The notes under the pieces are model-generated. The model had not been told where the DNA came from, ran no database searches, and worked only from the letters and a program-made list of their open reading frames with translations. Below are positions 12,299-18,793 of a stretch of DNA of 24,690 nucleotides, in pieces. Numbering within the stretch: the first letter of the stretch is position 1; each line of letters starts with the position of its first letter. The stretch is taken from positions 1 to 24,690 of the IMG/VR virus record IMGVR_UViG_3300025138_000333; one strand, written 5' to 3'. This DNA is from a virus. The position numbers were made by a program, and so were the translations under genes.

Positions 12299-13327
12299 TT
12301 ATTTAATTTGTAATGATTCAAATATTTCCTTTACCCAAAAATTAACATTTCTTATCATTCCACCTAATTTATCTTCATTATAGAATGCTACGAATTGATC
12401 AGGAAGATAATGATAATCATTAGTTTTCACAACCTGAGTGAGGTATTTTTTATCATTTTCATCTAACATTGGGTTAGATAAATCCATTATTTTAAAATTC
12501 TTTTCTAATTCATCAATATGTTGAATTACCCTAGCATATATAACATTTTCCTTAAATTTTGATTCACAAATATTATAGATATCATCTAATGATAAATCTC
12601 TTTCACTTAATTCAGGAAATAGTTTTCTTAGTTTCTTTTCACCTAGCCCTTTAACTCCTTTTACTTTATCTGAATTGTCTCCCATTAGGGTTTTATATAA
12701 AATAAAATTATGAGGGGACATATTAAATTTTTCAACTACTGTTTCTTCAGTATAAAATTCCTTTTCCATAGGACGATACACAATAACATTTTTATTAATT
12801 AGTTGTAAAAAATCTTTATCTGAGGATACTATAAACACTTTATCTTCTGGTTTTTCAGGGATAATATCTGACAAATATGCTATAACATCATCAGCTTCAA
12901 CTTTAGGCAATGTTATAGTTTTAACAGGTAAAGTTTTTAGATATTGAATTACCCTGACCATTTGATCTACTTTAGCATCATGTTCATCTTCAATATCATC
13001 AAAAGCTTCCCAATTAGTAATGCGTTGTAAATCCCTACCTGATTTATATTCAGGGAGGAGATTTTTCCTAGCATTAGCTGATCCAGCACCGTCAAATATT
13101 ACATAAACTTGAGTAGGATCAACTCTACGAATTTCAGCTCCTAAAGATCTAAAAAATCCACCTAACCCTCCAATATGAACCCCATCGGGATTTACCATAT
13201 TCATCATTGCAAAGTTTCTAAAAAATAGATTTAATCCATCTATCATTAGAATTCTTTCTCCTTCTACAGTTTCTTCCCCATGCTCCTCAATATTGTTGAG
13301 GAGATTTAATAATTCCTTTTGTTTCAT
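12299..13327 (-). CDS. rnh: 5'-3' exonuclease / T4 RNase H-like flap nuclease
   Basis: The 342-aa protein belongs to the FEN/5' nuclease superfamily. Acidic metal ligands are seen at D30 (LMIDGLNLFFR), D79 (VIFDG), E144/D146/D147 (VEADDVIAY), D170/D172 (SSDKDF) and D217/D220 (MGDNSD). A helix-hairpin-helix follows (VKGVKGLGEKK, about 222-232). T4 RNase H of this family removes RNA primers from lagging-strand fragments. An N-terminal extension of about 25 residues is present. A promoter-like site inside an inverted repeat lies just upstream (13342-13378), so it can be expressed separately from uvsX. Confidence 0.9.
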   Translation of the reverse strand: MKQKELLNLLNNIEEHGEETVEGERILMIDGLNLFFRNFAMMNMVNPDGVHIGGLGGFFRSLGAEIRRVDPTQVYVIFDGAGSANARKNLLPEYKSGRDLQRITNWEAFDDIEDEHDAKVDQMVRVIQYLKTLPVKTITLPKVEADDVIAYLSDIIPEKPEDKVFIVSSDKDFLQLINKNVIVYRPMEKEFYTEETVVEKFNMSPHNFILYKTLMGDNSDKVKGVKGLGEKKLRKLFPELSERDLSLDDIYNICESKFKENVIYARVIQHIDELEKNFKIMDLSNPMLDENDKKYLTQVVKTNDYHYLPDQFVAFYNEDKLGGMIRNVNFWVKEIFESLQIK

Positions 13328-13341
13328 TTGATTTTTTTTAT

Positions 13342-13374
13342 ATACCCGGAATATACGAAAGATATCCCGGGTAT
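13342..13374. repeat. inverted repeat ATACCCGG...CCGGGTAT surrounding a -7 promoter box
   Basis: Two 8-base arms (13342-13349 and 13367-13374) flank a 17-base centre in the 53-base gap between uvsX and the RNase H gene. The -7 box of the promoter at 13350-13378 lies in the loop. No U-tract follows on either strand, so it is more likely an operator or an RNA leader structure than a terminator. Confidence 0.55.
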
Positions 13375-13378
13375 CAAA
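13350..13378 (-). promoter_or_regulatory. putative promoter (TTTG-N19-TATATT) of the RNase H gene
   Basis: On the minus strand TTTTG is followed after 19 bases by TATATT, with TTTCG directly before the -7 box as in the other copies. It lies about 23 bases before the nuclease ATG and is embedded in an inverted repeat. It would drive the nuclease, helicase and NrdBA genes. Confidence 0.62.
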
Positions 13379-13380
13379 AT

Positions 13381-14457
13381 TTATTGTGGCTCGTCTGTGT
13401 GAGATGTTATATCATGATATTCTTGATCTTCTTCTGCGATCTTGAAATCACTTCCACCTAATATAGCAGCCCATTCTTCTGCGTGATCTTCTTTATATTT
13501 CTTCAAATCTTTATCATTATCCAAAATAAACCCATGAGGTGTCATTACAAGTTTTCCTCTAGTTGTCATACCATTAATGTGGTTTTTATCAACCTGAACA
13601 TTTACACGTTTAGCAAATTCTACTTGCTTTCCTCCTTTAATAGCTTTTATTTTAGAAGTCCCAGCATTCATAATATTACCAAAGGTTACAACAAATGTTG
13701 AATCAAACCACATAGCAAATCCACCTTTATTCATAAGTTTTGGTTTACCCATTGGTGATTCTGCTTTTGCTGTCCAAACTTTATTAATACAAACTAAAGT
13801 ATTAGTGTATGGAGATGATTCTTTACGAGATAATGTAATGCGTTGGTTTACACTATTTCCAAATTGAGTAGACATAGCTCCAGCATTCCACTCATTATTA
13901 TTTTTATTAGATTTAATTGACATTTCACATGGTACTGATCCTATTGAATCCCAAAGAAATAATAAATCATAAGGTAAATTGCCATTTTTCTGCTCATCAA
14001 TTAAATCAAGAATAAACCCTGACACATCTTCAATTGAATGAATAGTTTCTCTATCTACATAAATAAAATTACCATTATAATCTGTTATTTCACCTGTTTC
14101 TTCATCAATAACTTCATTAACTTTTAAACCCATCTGTATAGCATGCTCCCAATTCCATTTCATCTCTGTGATGATAAAAACCGGAAGTACTTTACGTTTT
14201 TGAGCTTCAACTGCTGTTTCTAATAGAGCTGTGGTTTTTCCAGTATCAGAATGACCTCTAAGTAAAACTATATGACCCATAGGAATACCAGGTACTGATG
14301 TTATTTCCTGATATGCTGGTGATAAAGGAATCCATTCTTGTTCCTTAAACTTAGCTTTAGATGTTAAACCTTTTTTAGATTTAAACCCATCTAGGTTAAA
14401 ATTTGCCTGTATTTCTGAGGAGACTGCCTCCGATAGTGATTTTTTCTTTCTAGCCAT
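13381..14457 (-). CDS. uvsX: UvsX, RecA-family recombinase
   Basis: The 358-aa protein has a RecA core: Walker A GHSDTGKT (68-75), catalytic-type glutamate E98 (FIITEMKW) and Walker B LLFLWD (165-170). Next comes a NxxAxxMSTQFGNSVNQR stretch corresponding to loop regions, and VCINKVW (RecA motif for ATP sensing). The N-terminal 40 residues are basic and polar, and the C-terminus is acidic (EEDQEYHD), as in phage UvsX. It forms filaments on single-stranded DNA and drives strand exchange and recombination-dependent replication, helped by gp32-like SSB, whose gene is 10 bases upstream. Confidence 0.93.
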   Translation of the reverse strand: MARKKKSLSEAVSSEIQANFNLDGFKSKKGLTSKAKFKEQEWIPLSPAYQEITSVPGIPMGHIVLLRGHSDTGKTTALLETAVEAQKRKVLPVFIITEMKWNWEHAIQMGLKVNEVIDEETGEITDYNGNFIYVDRETIHSIEDVSGFILDLIDEQKNGNLPYDLLFLWDSIGSVPCEMSIKSNKNNNEWNAGAMSTQFGNSVNQRITLSRKESSPYTNTLVCINKVWTAKAESPMGKPKLMNKGGFAMWFDSTFVVTFGNIMNAGTSKIKAIKGGKQVEFAKRVNVQVDKNHINGMTTRGKLVMTPHGFILDNDKDLKKYKEDHAEEWAAILGGSDFKIAEEDQEYHDITSHTDEPQ

Positions 14458-14467
14458 AAATTATTTA

Positions 14468-15310
14468 TTAAAACGGTAAGTCGTCTGATTTATTCTTATC
14501 ATCTGAAAACAAGTCATCAAACTGTGCTGCTTTTGACTTTTTAACATTAGTAGATGTTGTATCTAAAGAATAATTAGACTTCTTTTCATCACTATCAAAT
14601 GCTACTGCAGGTTCTGAAGTAATTTCTCCTTCTTCTTCACTACCTTCTGGTGCTAACCACTCTTGAAGGGCTGCTTTCATTTCATCATAAGGAATTGGTT
14701 TAAATACCTTCATTGGATCGGCTTGATCATTCATCAAACTTTCAACTAATGTAGCATCTTCAGAAAGTGGAGATGTTTTTAGAGATGGTCCAATTGATGT
14801 TTTATTATAAGGAGTACCTGTTGTTTCTGGTCCTACTGTAGATAATTTAATATCTCTACCACCAGCAATATCAGTAAAATCACCAATTTCATCATCAGCA
14901 GCCATATTTAAAAATTCTTGATAAACTTCTTTACCAAACTGCCATAGTTTAACACCTTCATCTTCTTGCCCACGAATAACTACAGGAGCAAAAATACGTG
15001 TTTTTGGGTCTAATTTTTTAGCTAGTCTCCAATTTTCTCTATCACTAGTTCCACGAAGTTGTTTAGCAAATTCCATAATTGGATCTTTCTCACCCCAATT
15101 TGAAGGAGATGCCATTACTCGTTTACTACCAATTCCATAGTAGAATTTCATTTCTGTAAATGGAAAATCTTTGTTGTATTTGTTAGGTGCAACTCTAATT
15201 AGTTGTTTACCTACTGATGGTTTCCAGAATAGTTGTTTTTGTTGACCTCCGGAACTGTTTGTCTGATTTTGAAAATCGTTCAGACGCTTTTTAATTGCAT
15301 TTAAATCCAT
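14468..15310 (-). CDS. 32: gp32-like single-stranded DNA-binding protein without zinc site
   Basis: The 280-aa protein has a short basic N-terminus (DLNAIKKRLNDFQ, cooperativity-type region). A core follows with LFWKPSVGKQLIRVAPNKYN and DFPFTEMKFYYGI, the LAST-like/OB-fold opening of phage gp32 proteins. A long acidic flexible tail ends in KSDDLPF, the tip that binds partner proteins. It contains no cysteine at all, so the T4 gp32 zinc subdomain (His/Cys3) is absent. It coats single-stranded DNA and recruits UvsX, helicase loader and polymerase. It has its own promoter (15348-15376) and a long A-rich leader, suiting high expression. Confidence 0.88.
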   Translation of the reverse strand: MDLNAIKKRLNDFQNQTNSSGGQQKQLFWKPSVGKQLIRVAPNKYNKDFPFTEMKFYYGIGSKRVMASPSNWGEKDPIMEFAKQLRGTSDRENWRLAKKLDPKTRIFAPVVIRGQEDEGVKLWQFGKEVYQEFLNMAADDEIGDFTDIAGGRDIKLSTVGPETTGTPYNKTSIGPSLKTSPLSEDATLVESLMNDQADPMKVFKPIPYDEMKAALQEWLAPEGSEEEGEITSEPAVAFDSDEKKSNYSLDTTSTNVKKSKAAQFDDLFSDDKNKSDDLPF

Positions 15311-15347
15311 GTTTTATAACTTTTTGTTTTTAATTTATAACTATGTT

Positions 15348-15376
15348 AATATAAGAACTATTTTTGGGTAAACCAA
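15348..15376 (-). promoter_or_regulatory. putative promoter (TTG-N20-TATATT) of the SSB gene
   Basis: On the minus strand TTGG is followed 20 bases after TTG by TATATT, preceded by TTCT. The -7 box lies about 38 bases before the SSB ATG, leaving an A-rich leader (AAAAACAAAAAGTTATAAAAC). It matches the window-wide pattern. Confidence 0.7.
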
Positions 15377-15377
15377 C

Positions 15378-15866
15378 CTAAAGTTCAATAATCTTGAAAA
15401 TCTTTGTTTTTAGTTGCTTTAACTCATCATGTTGAGTAAGAAGAACTGTGTTTCTATAATGCTGCCAATCAATTGGAAATTTAGTATCAACTACTCCCCC
15501 ATTTAATTTTTTAATTAATTCATTTAAGGCATTAATAGTATATAAAGTGTTTGTATCTTTTTTTCTATGTACCATTATAGTATTAGATGGGAGTGAATTT
15601 CTATCTAAATGAGATGTGTTTCCCTGATCTATGTTGTATGTGCAAACATATTCATCATTACTTTTTATATGTAGGACAAATATCTTATTATACATTATAG
15701 AGTAACTAGATGTTATATGGTCTAAAAGATCATCTAATCCCTCTAAAGTTGTAAAGGTGCAAAATAGTTTATTATTCAAATCGCTAATGTTTAAGTTATT
15801 CAACTCCTGAAAGTCGTCTACCTTATACATATGCGAAGGTTTATTTAAAATTGTATGTGTTGCCAT
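15378..15866 (-). CDS. hypothetical protein, 162 aa, downstream of the DNA polymerase
   Basis: Not recognised. It is a soluble protein with no TM or signal, rich in N, L, K and D, with a helical C-terminus (DELKQLKTKIFKIIEL). The first ATG (15866) overlaps the polymerase end by 26 bases in another frame. A second ATG at 15830 would start 10 bases after the polymerase stop and give 150 aa; both are plausible. A promoter-like site inside the polymerase gene (16022-16050) could drive it. Its place between polymerase and SSB suggests a replication accessory role, which is only guilt by association. Confidence 0.72.
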   Translation of the reverse strand: MATHTILNKPSHMYKVDDFQELNNLNISDLNNKLFCTFTTLEGLDDLLDHITSSYSIMYNKIFVLHIKSNDEYVCTYNIDQGNTSHLDRNSLPSNTIMVHRKKDTNTLYTINALNELIKKLNGGVVDTKFPIDWQHYRNTVLLTQHDELKQLKTKIFKIIEL

Positions 15867-17100
15867 AGTTGAATTTTATGTTTAATTTATAATCTTTAAA
15901 TATATTTAATATCTCCACCATTTTTACCCTTTCACTTCTATCTAAATCAAACAAAAAAGAATCGTAAGTATATAGTATTAATTTTGTATTAGCACCGTTT
16001 AATATCTTAAATATTTCCCACAATATACGAATGTTGTATGACGTCTCCAAGTTTTGGAGTAAATAATTTAACAACTTTTGAGGCTTCATATTATCTAATT
16101 CATCTCTATAAAATATTTTCTTGGAAATAGGACATTCAATGTAGCCTTGATATTGGAAAGTATCCCACAAATCATCAGTATATATTTGCACTTTTCTAAA
16201 GAATTCCAGATTCTTATATTTGTCAAATACTCCTCCGTATAGTTGTTTAAACGTTAGCTCCTTAGCTTTTTGGTAATCCACCCCATACATTTCCGCAAAG
16301 GCAGAATGAATATCTTTATCACCAAAATCATAATCGACCAACTTAGCCAACAAAGTAGGGTGATAAGCACCAATATCAAGCTCAAGCAAACAATCGTTAC
16401 TTGCAATAAAACTGTCTCTACTACCGTCATCTTTAGGTATCGCCGCATAATTTACTCCTTTGAATTTATTACTTGGTCTTCCTGTAAGGGTTTTAAAGTT
16501 GAATTGTGTGTAGACATACTCTCCATCGACATCGTGAAAGTGCGATTGGAATTTTTCTCTATCAATTCGTAAACCACTTCGCTCCACGGCGTTGAATACC
16601 ACTGAGGCATATGTGTTGTAAAATTCGTTGATTGGCTCATTTATTTTGTCTTTTAAATCATTAAATAGGTTTTCACAATATTCATAATGTTTTACTATTG
16701 GAATAATGCGGTTTAAATCTTTTTTATCACCCATCTTGCTATAGAAATAAGAGTGGGTTTGTGTTGTTTCACGTATATACGTATGAGAACTAATAGTTAT
16801 GTCGTAAAGAGTTTTTAAAGGAAAATAATGTAGAAATTCTTTTTTATCCCGCACATACAATGCATCATATTTTGATAGTATGTGTTTTATATTGTCAATA
16901 TTAATGTTAATCGTTTCGCTATGCGAAATGGGCAACATAAATCCTTTTGTGGATACTAACGGACGAATATAAACAGCACAAATTTGATTTTGTGTAGGGT
17001 GTACAGTGTCATTATATGGAATTATTTCTACGAATGCTTCCTTATAACTACTTTGAAAAAACCTTTTTATTTGATCCTCAGATTCTACTAACCAAAACAT
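15841..17100 (-). CDS. polA: minimal family-A DNA polymerase with degenerate exonuclease region
   Basis: The 419-aa protein carries the palm and fingers motifs of Pol I enzymes. They are TLTGRPSNKFKGVNYAAIP (204-222, the T-x-GR...NLQNIP block), R228 (RDSFIA), motif A LELDIGAYHP (catalytic D242), motif B KELTFKQLYGG (K280, F284, Y288 at the spacing of Pol I K758/F762/Y766), Q349, and motif C YTYDSFLF (catalytic D380, replacing the usual HDE). The Pol I R754 position is Y276. Residues 1-150 look like a decayed 3'-5' exonuclease: strand patterns remain but the DxE pair is lost. It is far shorter than Pol I (about 930) or T7 polymerase (704), and so probably lacks proofreading. Position in the T4-like cluster makes it the likely replicative or repair polymerase. 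Confidence 0.85.
   Translation of the reverse strand: MFWLVESEDQIKRFFQSSYKEAFVEIIPYNDTVHPTQNQICAVYIRPLVSTKGFMLPISHSETININIDNIKHILSKYDALYVRDKKEFLHYFPLKTLYDITISSHTYIRETTQTHSYFYSKMGDKKDLNRIIPIVKHYEYCENLFNDLKDKINEPINEFYNTYASVVFNAVERSGLRIDREKFQSHFHDVDGEYVYTQFNFKTLTGRPSNKFKGVNYAAIPKDDGSRDSFIASNDCLLELDIGAYHPTLLAKLVDYDFGDKDIHSAFAEMYGVDYQKAKELTFKQLYGGVFDKYKNLEFFRKVQIYTDDLWDTFQYQGYIECPISKKIFYRDELDNMKPQKLLNYLLQNLETSYNIRILWEIFKILNGANTKLILYTYDSFLFDLDRSERVKMVEILNIFKDYKLNIKFNYGNTYNFK
16022..16050 (-). promoter_or_regulatory. promoter-like site inside the polymerase gene
   Basis: On the minus strand TTGGA lies exactly 20 bases (after TTG) before TATATT, with TTCG in front of the -7 box: a full match to the window's promoter pattern, but within polymerase codons about 351-360. 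It is about 155 bases before the 162-aa gene. It could give extra expression of that gene and SSB, or be a coincidence. Confidence 0.42.
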
Positions 17101-17116
17101 AACTTTATTTTAACGT

Positions 17117-17146
17117 AATATAAGAAAGGATTTGGGTTTAGCCAAA
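17117..17146 (-). promoter_or_regulatory. putative promoter (TTTG-N20-TATATT) of the DNA polymerase gene
   Basis: On the minus strand TTTGG is followed after 20 bases by TATATT, preceded by TTCT. The -7 box lies 17 bases before the polymerase ATG, whose leader is AAAATAAAGTTATG. It marks the switch from the upstream tail/membrane genes to the replication genes. Confidence 0.7.
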
Positions 17147-17159
17147 TTAAAATTAAAGT

Positions 17160-17399
17160 TTATTGAGAAACTCTAACACTATCTTCTCCAATAACTCCAA
17201 TTTGACTACTTGAGGGTTTTGCTATTGTTGGGTGTTTGGGGTTTTGGAGGGAGGATTTAACACTGTTATGTTTTTTAATTGTTTTTTCTATATGTGTTAA
17301 ATTTGGTTGTGTTGTGATGCTATAAACCATAGCTATAACAATTATTACTAATATTACTATTGAAAAACGGAATGTTGTTGTTTGTGAAAGCTTTGTCAT
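17160..17399 (-). CDS. single-TM small protein, 79 aa
   Basis: One strong hydrophobic helix (about residues 12-28, FSIVILVIIVIAMVYSI) follows a short polar N-terminus. The C-terminal 50 residues are polar and basic, rich in K, S and P, and end in an acidic/serine tail. Its ATG overlaps the stop of the 95-aa coiled-coil membrane protein (ATGA), so the two are translationally coupled. That arrangement recalls Rz/Rz1-type spanin pairs, but it has no lipobox. Function unknown. Confidence 0.65.
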   Translation of the reverse strand: MTKLSQTTTFRFSIVILVIIVIAMVYSITTQPNLTHIEKTIKKHNSVKSSLQNPKHPTIAKPSSSQIGVIGEDSVRVSQ

Positions 17400-17683
17400 C
17401 TTGATTTTATTCTATCTAGCTCACGTTCCAAAAATTCTACTTTAACTTCTAATGCGGCAGCTTTAGCTTTGACATTCATTAGCTCATCATTCTTTGCCTC
17501 ATTTACTTTTTCTAACCTTTCAACTCTTGCTATTAGGTCATCTCTATAAATAGTCTGCTCAGATTTATCTTCCTTTTGTTTTTCTCGTTTACTACGAATT
17601 AAAAACTCATAAAACTTCCAACCTCCAGCTCCAAATAGAACTGAAATTGTAGTAATAATTATTGTTGTTAAATTTTCACTCAT
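17396..17683 (-). CDS. N-terminal TM plus coiled-coil protein, 95 aa
   Basis: An N-terminal hydrophobic segment (about residues 5-25, LTTIIITTISVLFGAGGWKF) is followed by a highly charged continuous helix (about 28-95) with heptads ending in VEFLERELDRIKSR. This resembles inner-membrane spanins and other phage membrane coiled-coil proteins. It is coupled at both ends: TAATG with the upstream 142-aa gene and ATGA with the downstream 79-aa gene. An i-spanin role is possible but unproven. Confidence 0.68.
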   Translation of the reverse strand: MSENLTTIIITTISVLFGAGGWKFYEFLIRSKREKQKEDKSEQTIYRDDLIARVERLEKVNEAKNDELMNVKAKAAALEVKVEFLERELDRIKSR

Positions 17684-18111
17684 TATAATGATTTGTGTAG
17701 TATTTCTTTTTTGACTTTAAATAAAATCCAAACCCACATAGAAGCATACCAGCATGTAACTAAAATATTTTTAAAATCCATAACAGCAAATACTTCATCA
17801 TTGCTAAATATGTTTACTAAATATCTTATGGTTGAGAATAAATATATAATTAAATAATAAGTAATAAATCTAGCAAGCCATTTTTTATTGTGTAAAAATA
17901 TTAACATGCCTACACTTCCAACTAAATACGCAAAATACAACCAATATGTATTTGGTTGACCCTCAATTTTCCAATATGATAATGATGTCCATAATGCCAT
18001 ATTATTTAATATATCGCTTACAACCCACATAAATAAAAGAGGTTCAAAATCATAATAGATTAAGGCTTTTTTAATTTTAGAAAAATAAGTTGTAATTTTT
18101 TTATACATCAT
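17683..18111 (-). CDS. polytopic membrane protein, 142 aa
   Basis: Not recognised. About four hydrophobic segments can be drawn (about residues 25-45, 55-75, 80-100 and 115-135). They are rich in aromatic residues (W, Y, F), with basic ends (MMYKKITTYF, KVKKEILHKSL). The start overlaps the previous stop (TAATG). It lies at the end of the tail gene block with two other small membrane proteins, perhaps an envelope or DNA-entry function. Confidence 0.68.
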   Translation of the reverse strand: MMYKKITTYFSKIKKALIYYDFEPLLFMWVVSDILNNMALWTSLSYWKIEGQPNTYWLYFAYLVGSVGMLIFLHNKKWLARFITYYLIIYLFSTIRYLVNIFSNDEVFAVMDFKNILVTCWYASMWVWILFKVKKEILHKSL

Positions 18112-18791
18112 TATCCTATTAAGGCATTTGCAAGTGGGGTTCTATAATATTTTAACCAATTACCTCTTAAAAATTCATTTAACCCTATTACTTTATTTCT
18201 TCTTTCTGCTAATGTTATAATATTTTTATTAGTAGTAGCTACGTAATTTTCACTCCCTACTAAAGCCCATTGTAAAGTTACTAATTTGTAAGGTTGCCAT
18301 AACCACTCTCCACTTCTACTTTCAAGTTTATCAAATGTATCTGAGGATATTTCAAGCCAAACTGGTTGGTTGGCTTTAACACAGAAGTATCTAGTAAAAC
18401 TACCAATACTATAGTCTTCTTCTGTTGGGGAAGGATATTCCTGTGTAGGCATATTTATTAAGGTTGATTTTGATAAATCTACTTTTTGTAAAGTAGCATA
18501 TTTTACTACCATACTTTCTGAGTATCCTGGTGTGTTAATATCTTCAAATATAGTAGGTGCATCACTATAAGCTATTGAATTTTGGGGTTGCTCAACAAGA
18601 GGAATTGAATTTATATCTTCTACTAATTCTAATTCTTCATTAGGTGGGTCATTTTGGGTTTTACCTGTAAAGTATTTACCTTCAAAGGTTTTGTAGTAAA
18701 ATCCCGTATAAACTTCTTTATTTGATTTATATACTAATGAGTTATCATTACTATATTGGTTGGTTAATATTCTACTTTTTGGTATATACAT
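18111..18791 (-). CDS. putative structural (tail/baseplate-associated) protein, 226 aa
   Basis: Not recognised by family. The frame is open to 18830, but I start at 18791 (MYIPKSRILTNQYSN), two bases after the stop of the 975-aa gene. The protein is soluble, rich in T, N, Y and P, with beta-strand character and no TM helix, as in phage appendage proteins. The block EVYTGFYYKTFEGKYFTGKT is a tyrosine-rich beta segment. Placement directly after the baseplate genes suggests a virion component such as a connector to tail fibres. Confidence 0.6.
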   Translation of the reverse strand: MYIPKSRILTNQYSNDNSLVYKSNKEVYTGFYYKTFEGKYFTGKTQNDPPNEELELVEDINSIPLVEQPQNSIAYSDAPTIFEDINTPGYSESMVVKYATLQKVDLSKSTLINMPTQEYPSPTEEDYSIGSFTRYFCVKANQPVWLEISSDTFDKLESRSGEWLWQPYKLVTLQWALVGSENYVATTNKNIITLAERRNKVIGLNEFLRGNWLKYYRTPLANALIG

Positions 18792-18793
18792 AA

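Noticed and set aside
16254-16640. Three alternative ORFs inside the polymerase gene (both strands)
   Set aside because: The family-A polymerase motifs lie across the same bases in the main frame, and no separate start signals are seen.
16771-16800. Palindrome ACGTATATACGT in the polymerase gene considered as an operator
   Set aside because: It lies in coding sequence far from any start, has no promoter spacing on either strand, and short AT palindromes are expected by chance here.
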